This document shows positions 36,901 to 44,990 of a stretch of DNA of 64,000 nt, one piece after another. Where the stretch lies: contig CM057228.1 in NCBI GenBank assembly GCA_029891385.1, positions 61,923,023 through 61,987,022 of the forward strand. The letters run 5' to 3'. The first letter of the stretch is position 1; the number at the start of each line of letters is the position of its first letter. Below the pieces are notes generated by a model, which ran no database searches, was not told the origin of the DNA, and saw nothing but the letters and a program-made list of their open reading frames with translations. This DNA comes from Erythroxylum novogranatense. Its lineage: Eukaryota; Streptophyta; Magnoliopsida; Malpighiales; Erythroxylaceae. Made by a program: the position numbers and the translations under genes.

Positions 36901-39900
36901 AGACCCTTTGACCCTCGCTAGTTGAACCAGACCCCCACTGCTCCAGTGATCTGCCTTGCACTGGAGTAGTTCTGGTGTTGGAGCTCATAGCCGGAGTCGG
37001 TGCCTTCCCTTCTTCGGTGAACTTGCGATTAGGGATCCAAGGGGCGATTGTAGAGTTAGGGCTAGCTGAGATCGAAGCTCCCTTTTCGCCCCAATTTTGA
37101 GAACCCGATGATCCCGATTCTCCTAAGAATTTCGGGTCTTTGTTGCTTCTGGAAGATTGTTCTAGCAAGGCCCAGTTTCGGCCTTCCGTCATCTGGGCCA
37201 GCTCCATCAATTGGACCAGCGACTTGGGTTGAACCATCAAAATCTCAGCTCTTATATCCTCCTTCAAGCCGTTTACGTATGCCGTCGTCACCACCTCCAC
37301 CGAAACTTCCTTCAACATCGACGTTACCACTTCGAACCTCTGATTGTAGTTAGCCACCGTCCCTGTCTGCTGAAGTTTCAACAACTCCAATAATGGGTTA
37401 CCCACCTTGGTACCGCCAAACCTTCTGATCACCGCGCTTTTGAACGTCTGCCACTCAGCTACCGGCGACCAATTTTGTCTCCACTGATACCAACTTAGAG
37501 CATCTCCTTCCATGCAAACCGCTGCTGCTTGTAACCAACGGTCTGTTGACACTCCATTCATCTCAAAGTATCGCTCTACTCGAAAAACCCAGCCAAACGG
37601 ATCCTCTCCGTAGAACAGAGGGATTTCTAGTTTCCGATGATTCCTATCTCCTCTTGTCGGTTCAGGTTGCACCGACGTCTCTCTCTCAAACATTTGCGCA
37701 GAAATTTCTTCCACTTCCTCGACTACTTCCTTAGCCTTCCCCTTAGTTTCTGCTCTCCTTAAGATTTCGAATATAGAAGCAATGTCCTCAGGAACCTTAT
37801 CAAATTTAGCTTCAACTCCTGCAATATCCTCTACTATCCTCAACATCTCTTTCTCTACGTTATCGACTCTAGCTTCCATTCTCGTAAATACCATTCCCTA
37901 TCACCTCCTCGCTCTGATACCAATTTGTTAGAGACCTACTGCTCTAACAGTGAACCAACTCACACAACCGAGACTTACACTTCAACAAACACACAAAAGC
38001 AACAGAAGAATAGGAAGAATTATAGAGTAGATAGGAAGAAACAATGGGAATTGTTATTCCACAGCTAGACTTCGAGAGCTAGCAATCTCCACACAATTAC
38101 CTTTCCAATGAACATAACCGAATGCCCTTCATTCTGCCTCTAACAAACTTATATTCCCTTATTCTAACTAACTCTCACATTCACATGACTCATCTCTCCC
38201 TCTCATTCCCCACTTTACCCTCAAAACCCCACACTGCCGAATTTTCTAGATTCCATATTCCCAACATTCTCATAAAAGACTAATTTCTTAGCAAGGATTA
38301 ACATCTTGAGACAAACTTGGGTAGTCAATATGGAGAAAACAAACCTCATCAGATGTAGCAAGCTGGGGTAAACTTTTGTAGCATATCTACTTTTATATGA
38401 TCATGTGTTGTTGGTAATCTTAACAACTTTTTCTTACGGATCTATTGCATTTTATGGTAGCTATAAGAAGGCTTTTCAGCTCAATGTGTATGCTAGTTTT
38501 ATTTAGACCATGGTGACTGTTTACATAATCATGCATTTTCTTTATCATTCACTGCAGCATTGTGTTTCTAATCTTTATATGGAAAAACATTTTGTTCTCA
38601 GGCATAGTTTGAGGGAGGTTCTTGATGCTCCTAATGTTATGAATTTGATAAAGGACACTAAAGCAGCCCAAGAGGTAATCTAGATGGCCCAGCTTGGCAA
38701 ACTCTTTTCATCTTATTTTCAGTTTGCATTATATTTTATAACTGTTGCCAGTGATATATATGCATGATTGTGGGCACATGCCTATAAAGTATTATTTTGG
38801 TTTCTTTGCATTTAACACTTCGTTCTTTTTCACTTTCCTCTATGTCTAGGTTCAAGCTCTTAAGGATTTCTTCAATATGCTTACAAATGTGAGATACAAC
38901 TCTTGCTTTTTTCTATTTCTAACTTTGCCTTTTCCCTTTCATTCTGTTTATGAGTATAGTAAGAACCATACTTTAAGGACAATTAGTGGATTATTGAACT
39001 ATTTTAAAACTAGGTACATTTTAACCATGGTTGAAGCCCAAAGTTGATTTGCCTAGTCACACAATGGATTATTTAGCTCTTGAATGATTTGTTCTCCAGA
39101 GGTATTCCTGACTGAAGCTTTGTTTTGGATTTTTCATTAGGACCCCGACAGAGCATGCTATGGACCAAAACACGTGGAGGTAGCCCACGAACGCATGGCT
39201 GTCCAAACTCTACTTATTACAGATGAGCTTTTCAGGTTAGCTTTATTACCGAAATCGTGTGTTTATACATTCTGCTTTTCTATATCCATGTGTATATTTT
39301 TACATTGTTTACTGAGTCGAGAGTCAAATGAAAAAGTGTCATGCTGCATGTACTTTAGCTTGTGCGAATGAGAGTGACATATGTGCTTCACTTCTACTAT
39401 TTGCATTAGGACACTTAATTTCTTGATCATGAAGCAATCGCTGCTGATTCTATGCATTATGCTTACTAGAACTATATTTAAAAGTCTTCCTGCTCTCTTA
39501 AACTCTGAATTGTTTCTCCTCTCCTAGCTTCCCCTCCTACTGTTAGCAAGAAACTTGGTTCACCCCAACCCAAATAGACCTGGTGTTCCCACATCAGCAG
39601 TCTGCGATGGCAATTGAATCGATAGCATATTCCATCCTGTGTAATACATTTTTGCTTACATTGTCCTCTGTATACGAGCTAAGTGTTCCAAACAAACTGA
39701 GTAATCTCAAATTTGTGAGACAAGGAGATTTTATACAGATATGTTGCAAGTGTTAAAAGGAATCGTTAATATTCTCTGCACATTGCATTGTTCTGATAGT
39801 AGCGTGTAGAATATTTTGCGCAAACTGATCTTCTCTCGCTCTTGTTCTCTCTCACACTAGACACATCCACACATGCATGCACACACGAAGACTCTTCATG

Positions 39901-40399
39901 TACTCATGAGCAGTTCTGGTGACTATGCTCAGCCCCACTTGCTAATGCTAGATATCCAAATTGTACCTTGTGGCTTCTTAGCTGCATTTCAATTCATCTG
40001 TTTCCATTTTATCATGCATCGTAATATCCTTCAAACTTAAACCTCTTGTAAATTATCCACTTTCAGGAATGTTGACATACCAACAAGGCAGAAGTATATT
40101 AGTTTAGTCAACTCGGTAAAGGATTCAGGAGGCACTGCTCATATATTTTCGTCAATGCATGCCTCGGGAGAACGTGAGTATTATTTGCCTTTCATGCTTT
40201 GTACTTTTACGAAGTCCATGTAAATTATCTTGGGATTACCAAAAAAAACTACTTTTGTACTCCAATGATCACCATTACCATTCTAATCCGGACTTTTCTT
40301 CTTAATTTATGATAAATGTAAACAGAATTGGCGCAGTTGACGGGCATAGCTGCTATCCTTAGATTTCCTCTGCCAGACCTTGATGACATTGAGATGTGA
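21958..40399 (+). CDS. PEL1: PELOTA, ribosome-rescue factor (16 exons, 378 aa)
   Basis: Exons: 21958-22008, 22097-22179, 22431-22506, 22673-22747, 22837-22893, 29008-29053, 29273-29348, 29872-29947, 30111-30143, 30245-30313, 30475-30581, 38602-38674, 38850-38888, 39141-39235, 40067-40173, 40326-40399. All introns are GT-AG and phases agree; the total is 1137 nt with the stop. The start [17 protein letters not shown] and end [13 protein letters not shown] match Pelota/Dom34. Marker text includes [10 protein letters not shown] and [15 protein letters not shown] (N-terminal Sm-like domain), [15 protein letters not shown] (central eRF1-2 domain, which lacks the GGQ of true eRF1), and [20 protein letters not shown] (eRF1-3 domain). 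The length is normal for plants. Known role: with the Hbs1 GTPase it enters the A site of stalled ribosomes and splits them (no-go/non-stop decay, cytoplasm). Introns 5 and 11 have grown to 6.1 and 8.0 kb through retroelement insertions; the reading frame is intact. Confidence 0.95.
23692..24054 (-). pseudogene. LINE zf-RVT C-terminal region
   Basis: Reads '[20 protein letters not shown]' and then '[14 protein letters not shown]', the standard zf-RVT zinc-binding region at the end of plant LINE ORF2. It is separated from the RT frame by a frame change near 24060-24230. Confidence 0.85.
24229..25697 (-). pseudogene. LINE reverse transcriptase with core deletion
   Basis: The first frame (25697-25092) has RT blocks '[16 protein letters not shown]', '[19 protein letters not shown]' and '[16 protein letters not shown]'. 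The next residues are already 'FADDLMLF'. The segment normally lying between these two motifs (the palm/primer-grip approach, roughly 90-100 residues in relatives) is missing. The second frame (25116-24229) continues with the thumb region ('[14 protein letters not shown]', '[18 protein letters not shown]'). It cannot be active. Between 26140 and 25700 weaker ORF2 linker sequence is readable in other frames. Confidence 0.85.
26156..26961 (-). pseudogene. LINE ORF2 endonuclease domain, frameshifted
   Basis: Starts [16 protein letters not shown], the normal ORF2 start of plant L1 elements. The position usually held by the metal-binding Glu ('LET' type) reads CLTKTRI, so the catalytic acid appears replaced by Lys. 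A frame change near 26550-26600 leads to a second frame with '[12 protein letters not shown]', and the catalytic SDH motif is present as '[10 protein letters not shown]'. Family knowledge: this domain nicks the target DNA. Confidence 0.8.
26986..28376 (-). pseudogene. LINE ORF1 (DUF4283-type), frameshifted
   Basis: The N-terminal part (28376-27921) starts [19 protein letters not shown] and is Pro/Ser-rich. After a frame change near 27830-27920 the second part (27819-26986) reads '[21 protein letters not shown]', the typical DUF4283 core of plant LINE ORF1, then '[16 protein letters not shown]'. The C-terminal part is low-complexity and ends in a basic stretch ([10 protein letters not shown]). 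Expected role: nucleic-acid-binding chaperone of the LINE RNP. No CCHC knuckle was seen. Confidence 0.8.
30784..31154 (+). repeat. 5' LTR, Reina-like element (371 bp)
   Basis: TGATAAACC...CCTACCA. A TATA-like box (tataaata) is at 30991-30998, in PEL1 sense orientation. Confidence 0.9.
31158..31169 (+). other. primer-binding site, initiator tRNA-Met type
   Basis: TGGTATCAGAGC, three bases after the LTR end. Confidence 0.9.
31180..35626 (+). pseudogene. Reina-like gag-pol polyprotein, interrupted
   Basis: The start at 31180 ([11 protein letters not shown]) lies soon after the primer site. Gag runs to about 32230 and ends with a Cys/His knuckle ([14 protein letters not shown]). The protease motif VDSGSTHNF is intact (about 32400). 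RT begins near 32850 ('[20 protein letters not shown]'). The RT palm is damaged at about 33130-33260, where the usual '[10 protein letters not shown]' region is altered, and the frame ends at 33273. The catalytic FFDD box follows in another frame (about 33366). A second frame change lies near 33400. A TAG at 34046-34048 interrupts RNase H. Integrase (zinc region, DFVTGLP, SDRDS) breaks at about 34826, before HPQTDGQTE. The tail ends in a chromodomain-like stretch ('[16 protein letters not shown]') and stays open into the 3' LTR. Confidence 0.88.
35627..35997 (+). repeat. 3' LTR, Reina-like element (371 bp)
   Basis: Same length as its partner with few differences. A TATA-like box at 35834-35840 points toward PEL1 exons 12-16. 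Confidence 0.9.
36267..36607 (-). repeat. 3' LTR of the gag-only element (341 bp)
   Basis: Direct repeat of 37926-38266 with a handful of substitutions (for example TACTACTC against TACTGCTC). Confidence 0.9.
36638..37894 (-). CDS. intact Gag of the gag-only element (418 aa)
   Basis: Starts [20 protein letters not shown] at 37894, 17 nt inside the primer site. The N-terminal ~80 residues are charged and probably coiled coil. The retrotransposon Gag core lies at about residues 85-240 ('[20 protein letters not shown]', '[12 protein letters not shown]', '[17 protein letters not shown]'). A Ser/Gly/Thr-rich linker follows. A Cys/His knuckle near residue 365 ([14 protein letters not shown]) should bind RNA. 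It ends 31 bp before the 3' LTR. Expected role: capsid-like particle formation and RNA packaging. The core resembles the Gag of the neighbouring Reina-like element in motif order, but the sequences are clearly different families. Confidence 0.88.
   Translation of the reverse strand: MVFTRMEARVDNVEKEMLRIVEDIAGVEAKFDKVPEDIASIFEILRRAETKGKAKEVVEEVEEISAQMFERETSVQPEPTRGDRNHRKLEIPLFYGEDPFGWVFRVERYFEMNGVSTDRWLQAAAVCMEGDALSWYQWRQNWSPVAEWQTFKSAVIRRFGGTKVGNPLLELLKLQQTGTVANYNQRFEVVTSMLKEVSVEVVTTAYVNGLKEDIRAEILMVQPKSLVQLMELAQMTEGRNWALLEQSSRSNKDPKFLGESGSSGSQNWGEKGASISASPNSTIAPWIPNRKFTEEGKAPTPAMSSNTRTTPVQGRSLEQWGSGSTSEGQRVFRREHSFPFKRLTEEELQRKRQQGQCYRCDVKYTRGHVCEKKQFHILLADEEQPEELQEEENGLVNKMICLRPYASEDTTPPYFLPP
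37911..37922 (-). other. primer-binding site, initiator tRNA-Met type
   Basis: Minus sense TGGTATCAGAGC, three bases from the 5' LTR at 37926. Confidence 0.9.
37926..38266 (-). repeat. 5' LTR of the gag-only element (341 bp)
   Basis: Same length as the other LTR, with TGTTAG/CCAACA ends. Confidence 0.9.
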
Positions 40400-40640
40400 A
40401 CAAAACCCGTCTGCGGTTGAAAGCCTCGGTCCTGCATGTTTTCCGTTATATCAATGTCAACTTGTTTGCACACGAGTGATTTTTCCATTTATATATTTGA
40501 CTAAATGATTACTGTCAACTGCATTCAGAGGATTGAACAGAAATCAAATTTCATCGATAATCAATAGGAAAACCTGTAAAAACATAACAATCATTAGTCA
40601 ACAAACACAGGACTCTGGTTGAGGGAACAAATAAATACAG
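40400..40640 (+). other. presumed PEL1 3' UTR
   Basis: Follows the TGA at 40397-40399. A canonical AATAAA lies at 40630-40635. The actual cleavage site cannot be fixed from sequence. Confidence 0.4.
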
Positions 40641-42419
40641 AAAGAGGTGAAGATCTGTTAAGGTTCCTTTCAGTTCTTGTACTAACGTATTAAATTGCGA
40701 TTCAATTTATGTTCTTTTTCCAATCCCCGATTCCCTCTTTATCTCAGGCTTCGTTTCGATCATTGATTTAGAATACTGGGATTTCACTATATTAGGTAAC
40801 AGCGATTATGCTAACATTTTTAGTTCCTAGGAGTTTAATCTTATTCTTCATTTTGTTTGATCGCAGTTTAGTAATTTAATTACAAATAATCAATAATCAT
40901 ACCACTATATATGTGCATGCGTTTATAATTTTATGTGTATTCAAAATATGATATAAATAACCTTTTATTGAATTGAATACTAATTAAAATAGACATTAAA
41001 ATTAAAATTTAATAATTATGTTCATACAAATGTAAAATAAAAATTCTCATATTAGTTTTTGAGATATAAATCTAATAAATTATATTCATTGAACAAGTTA
41101 TTTTCTATACAATTTAATATTTTTTACTAATTCAACTTGGAGGTCTTAGTTTAATAAATACAATGTTTTTGTTCAATACAATAATTTAAGTTATAGTTAT
41201 TAGTATAATGTACTAATGATCTATGATATAAAAGCCAGCTTTTGCAAAAACAAATGAATGATAAAAGAAAATAGTTGATTATGTTTCTTTAAATATAATT
41301 AAATACATTAGATCAAACTATTTGTATACTTAAATATTGTCTATTTCTTAAAATTGATTAAGTAGGCATACACTTGAACCTATATCATTTAGTATATATT
41401 TTATTAGAGGGAAAAAAACTTCAGTTAATCAAAAATTTTATTATAAAATACCTTTGTATATTTAATTTACAGGGCCTTGTAAAAATAATTACGATAACTT
41501 TAAACTACTATTCAATTCGATCAATATATTTAATTAATGAAAATAATAATTTTTATATTAGATAACTATAATTTTAATTGTATAATACTTCATCGAAATC
41601 TAAACTAGACTACTAGAAAAGGAAACCTTCTATGAGTTTATAGACCCTAGGATGATGGACATCACCATATAAAATATTGACAAATTTTTAAAGATGAAAA
41701 TGCATCATTTAACCCAAGAAATTTTATAGTTTAAACTAATATTATGAATATCATACTAAACTTGATATTGAATTTGGTTATGATACTGGTATCAATCAAT
41801 ATCAGATGTTCTTTTAGATATATATTTTTAAATTATAAAATTCCCTCAATTTTATAAAATGACCATTTTACAGTAAAGATAGAGAGCATATGAAAATAAT
41901 ATAAATTACCAACCAAAGAGGAACAAAGATGAATTTTGTAGTAGAAATCCGGTTGTTGAAAGATTTAGATATTAACTGTAATTATTGGTTGGAGTGCTTT
42001 GAGTCCTCTACAATTTCTTTCTATTTTTTTTGAAACATTAAAATGCATTACCAAAATCGAGGATAGTGAGTAAAAATCTAGAACAAGCCATTAGAATAAA
42101 TAAGCTATCAAGGGAGTTAGTTTACCTTATGATAGGCATCTACATTTTTTTTTCACAAGTAACTACATGATTGCACTACGCAAGTAACAAGTCAAGAAGA
42201 TAATTGTGAATTCAAATTCTTGACCTTATGTCTTTTTCCTGCTCTTTACACATATGGAACCCTCCATTTTAGCCGTAGGTCTTGACTACAATTCAAGTGA
42301 ATTTTGTGAGCCAATGGCTAATCCCTTACAGTGTTCACTACATTATTGATAAGCCTTAGTTTTATGATCGATTTTTTGAAAAAAATCTATAGTTTCTTTC
42401 CATGTAAATGGAACAACTA
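40641..42419. other. AT-rich intergenic DNA
   Basis: No gene, LTR end or clear repeat recognised. It may include decayed interior of the Athila-like element whose 3' end lies at 42790-42831. Confidence 0.5.
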
Positions 42420-42740
42420 GTATTTCTTAAAGGAAGTTTAGAAACAATCCTTTATGCTTCCTTTCGTTTATGATGATTATAGTTCCACTTGATGAAATCT
42501 TGCCAATTCAAGCTGAGAATCTAGTGTAACACAATCTCTTAACTAAGCTTCAAATTCTTGAAGTAAACTGACATTCAAAGAAAAGATGCTTCACATTTGT
42601 AGTAGCTTGATTATATAATACATAGACATCATTTAACTTAAAAATTTTCCTTACTTGATTCAAGGTGCTTAATCTCTTCTTGATTACAAGCCAAAGCAAG
42701 ATCGAGAATCCAGGTTAAGCTTGTTGAAACCATTATTGCA
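42420..42740 (-). pseudogene. LINE zf-RVT fragment
   Basis: Minus strand at about 42600-42555 reads 'NVKHLFFECQFTSRI', the hallmark of the zf-RVT end of plant LINE ORF2. Flanking text is in the same sense ('WILDLALACNQEE' near 42710) with stops and frame changes. It differs from the LINE in PEL1. Confidence 0.65.
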
Positions 42741-42789
42741 TATTGCATAAATGTATGTGCTTATGTTTGTTTTGTTTGAATTTGTGTTT

Positions 42790-42830
42790 TTGTTTTTGCT
42801 TGAAGACAAACAAAATTTTATGTGTGGGGA
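42790..42830 (+). other. 3' end and polypurine-like tract of a plus-strand Athila-like element
   Basis: 'cttgaagacaaacaaaattt' followed by 'tgtgtgggga', directly before TGTTG. This is the usual boundary between interior and 3' LTR in this lineage, and it matches the minus-strand copy at 1927-1950. Confidence 0.75.
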
Positions 42831-43227
42831 TGTTGTGTTGGGCCCGGGTCCCGGATCCCCATTCCCGAGGCGACCCCTCGGGTCACGCCAGCGACGGGCG
42901 GCCCAAACGTCGGACCCGATCCCAACATCCATACACAATTCGATTCACACAACATACATACACATACTCATCCATACATTCTACACATGCATTTCATCTA
43001 TGAAATAAACACCCCATAAACCAAGGGGCTTCATGCCATAACAACTCGAAGGGAAATAAGCGTGTATTTTCAAATAGCATAATACAAAATAAAATTTAAA
43101 ATCCAAAATACATGAGTATGCTCCATGATGATATGCTGGCGGGCTAACCAAAATACTAACTTAATACAAGGCTCTTAACTAGTTCGAAATTTCCGATGCC
43201 TTGCAAGGTCAACGATCGTCTCGATCT

Positions 43228-43292
43228 GCACCTGAGGAGGGGAGAGTAATGGAGTGAGCTGCGAAGCTCAGTGGCATATATGTTTATAGCCA
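43228..43292 (-). other. leader hairpin pair next to a pyrimidine-tract/CAG site
   Basis: Minus sense 'ctctcccctcctcaggtg' at about 43229-43246. Hairpin TGAGCT-GCGA-AGCTCA at 43255-43270. Second hairpin TGGC(A)TATA-TGTT-TATAGCCA at 43272-43292. The second LTR copy (50293-50308 and 50310-50330) keeps both, with a changed loop base. Confidence 0.65.
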
Positions 43293-43526
43293 TTGGCAAC
43301 GAGCCACACAATCAAGCATATATGCATACAAGTATAGCAAGTCAAAATTCATCAAGTGATTCACATTCATATAAACATATGTCATGCAATAACATAACGA
43401 TTATTATGCATCGTTTCTATCAAATCAATCGTGAATGCACACAAATGGTTCGAGAGCTCCGCAAAACGATCCGGATAAACCGAAGTTTATACCGTAAACT
43501 ATCCGAGTCCGATTTCTCAAGGATCT

Positions 43527-43575
43527 CGTTGCCTCAAGCGGGCAGCCGGGAGAAGGCTTTATGTCAATGTGCACG
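43527..43575 (-). other. GGGAGAA-loop hairpin
   Basis: AGCC-GGGAGAA-GGCT at 43544-43558, with a possible outer stem CGTTG/CAATG. In the other LTR (50582-50596) the loop is CGGAGAA and the outer arms are CGTTG/CAACG, so pairing is kept or improved. Confidence 0.5.
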
Positions 43576-44159
43576 TGACTCCATCCGTAAGTCTCTCACC
43601 CAAACAATACACATACTCATTTGTGTCATGCTCAAAGCATTTATCAAAGCTTTCGAATTTTCGTTCTTTTCATTCTTGCAGAATGCCATAAGGCCTATCA
43701 AGGCCATACAAAATCATCATGCATTTCTAACATTTCTTATAAGTCAACACAAGTAATGTCACACAATGCAAGCAAGCATACACAAGGCAATTTACCCATA
43801 CACACAATAACCATAAATGTATTACCCACCTAATATCGCTCGAGTATTCGACTTACTGGTGTCTTTCCTCTTGCGATTGGGTCAGGACGGCTTGGTTTCC
43901 TATAATAAACCAAGTTCTCATTCAATTCACATTCAAAGGAAAGTATTCAAAAGCTTGAAAATCCAAAAAGGCAAAGCACTAAAAGTCTCCACTCGACTTC
44001 CACCTAAAATTTCGAACCCTTAGAGGCTAATTCCGAACCTCCCTTCTTCATAAACTTGTAGCTCTTTAACTCTAGCTCATAACGAATCAAAAATCACCTC
44101 AATTGGACAACTACACCAAAAGATATGCCCCAAATACCAAAAATTATCTTTGCTGACAA

Positions 44160-44340
44160 CAGGGGTTCGCCGTAGCGAAGCCCCGCTCGCCGTGGCGTGC
44201 ACGCAAGTGTGCGTTGCGGCGAACACCTCTTCGCACGTCGCGACGTTGCTCCTCTCGCACTTCGCGGCGAATTTAATTATTACACGTCGCGACGAGCTCC
44301 ACGTCGAGGCGTGTTCATACGCATGTCGCGATGTGCGGGT
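44160..44340. repeat. GC-rich array built on CGTCGCGACG palindromes
   Basis: Includes the perfect 12-bp palindrome ACGTCGCGACGT (44235-44246), further CGTCGCGAC(G/A) copies near 44285 and 44323, and 'ttcgccgtagcgaa'-type units. Very CpG-rich against the AT-rich surroundings. A shorter, rearranged version is at 51189-51340. Confidence 0.8.
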
Positions 44341-44971
44341 CTGGAGAACGACTCCGAAACTCGATTTTCAGCATTTTCCAACTTAAATCCTTTCCTTTTT
44401 TCAAAAACAACACATCTAAACCTTAGATCATAACTTATATTACATTTCTAACCCAGCAGCAACTCAAAATCGGTCATAAACACATCAACCCACGAAATCT
44501 AACCATTTTTGCCCTAAAACCCTAAATCTACCGATTCTACTACTTTCATCCTATCTTTTGGTTTAATCCAACTGAAACAAGGCTAAAAGAAACGAAACTT
44601 ACCTGAAAATTACTTCAAACTGTCGGAAAATCCTCAAAGATCACAATCCCTCTTCTCTTCTCTTCTCCCTCTCCCACGACTCTTCTCCTCTTCTTCTTCC
44701 TTCTTTCTTTCTTCTATTTCTTTCTACCTCTTTCTTACTTAAGTCTAAAGACCAACTTACCCCTCTTAGCAAAGCTTAAACCAATCCAATTCAAACAATC
44801 TTCCCAAAATGCTCTCATATCTTTTATCCTATAATTTCCATTTAAACCACATTAACTCAAATTAATCTCGATTATCCACTAATACTCCCAAATAAATCAA
44901 ACTAAGCCTTAATCACATAATTAACACAATTCATGCTTAATGACATCATAAAAAAAAATCGGGGTCCAACA

Positions 44972-44990
44972 TTTCTCCCCCTCTTAAAAG
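44972..44990 (-). other. polypurine tract of the Tekay-like element
   Basis: Minus sense 'cttttaagagggggagaaa' directly before the 3' LTR. Confidence 0.8.

Larger units (their letters stand above)
36267..38266 (-). mobile_element. gag-only non-autonomous LTR retrotransposon (TR-GAG type)
   Basis: 2000 bp with two 341-bp LTRs (36267-36607 and 37926-38266; TGTTAGAGAC...CCCAACA) and target duplication TTCTC (36262-36266 and 38267-38271). A Met primer site in minus sense is at 37911-37922, and a minus-sense polypurine tract at 36608-36627. The interior is almost wholly one intact gag frame with no protease, RT or integrase. The LTRs are nearly identical, so insertion is recent. It fits the TR-GAG class, which depends on enzymes from an autonomous relative. 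Confidence 0.92.
30582..38601 (+). other. PEL1 intron 11, carrying two LTR retrotransposons
   Basis: 8020 bp. The splice site splits a Lys codon (AA|G). It holds a sense-oriented Reina-like element and an antisense gag-only element, separated by about 260 bp of intron. Confidence 0.9.
42836..44971 (-). repeat. 3' LTR of the Tekay-like element (2136 bp)
   Basis: Direct repeat of 49874-51973. Near its U5 end CCCGAGG-cgac-CCCTCGGG (about 42863-42881) can pair; the other LTR keeps most pairing (CCCGAGG with CCCTTGGG). The largest difference between the two LTRs is the GC-rich array at 44160-44340. Confidence 0.9.

Noticed and set aside
42684..43019. frames on both strands across the start of the Tekay-like LTR
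   Set aside because: They cross the element/host junction and have no motif.
44150..44433. GC-rich frames that look protein-like
   Set aside because: Produced by the CGTCGCGACG array; no family resemblance.
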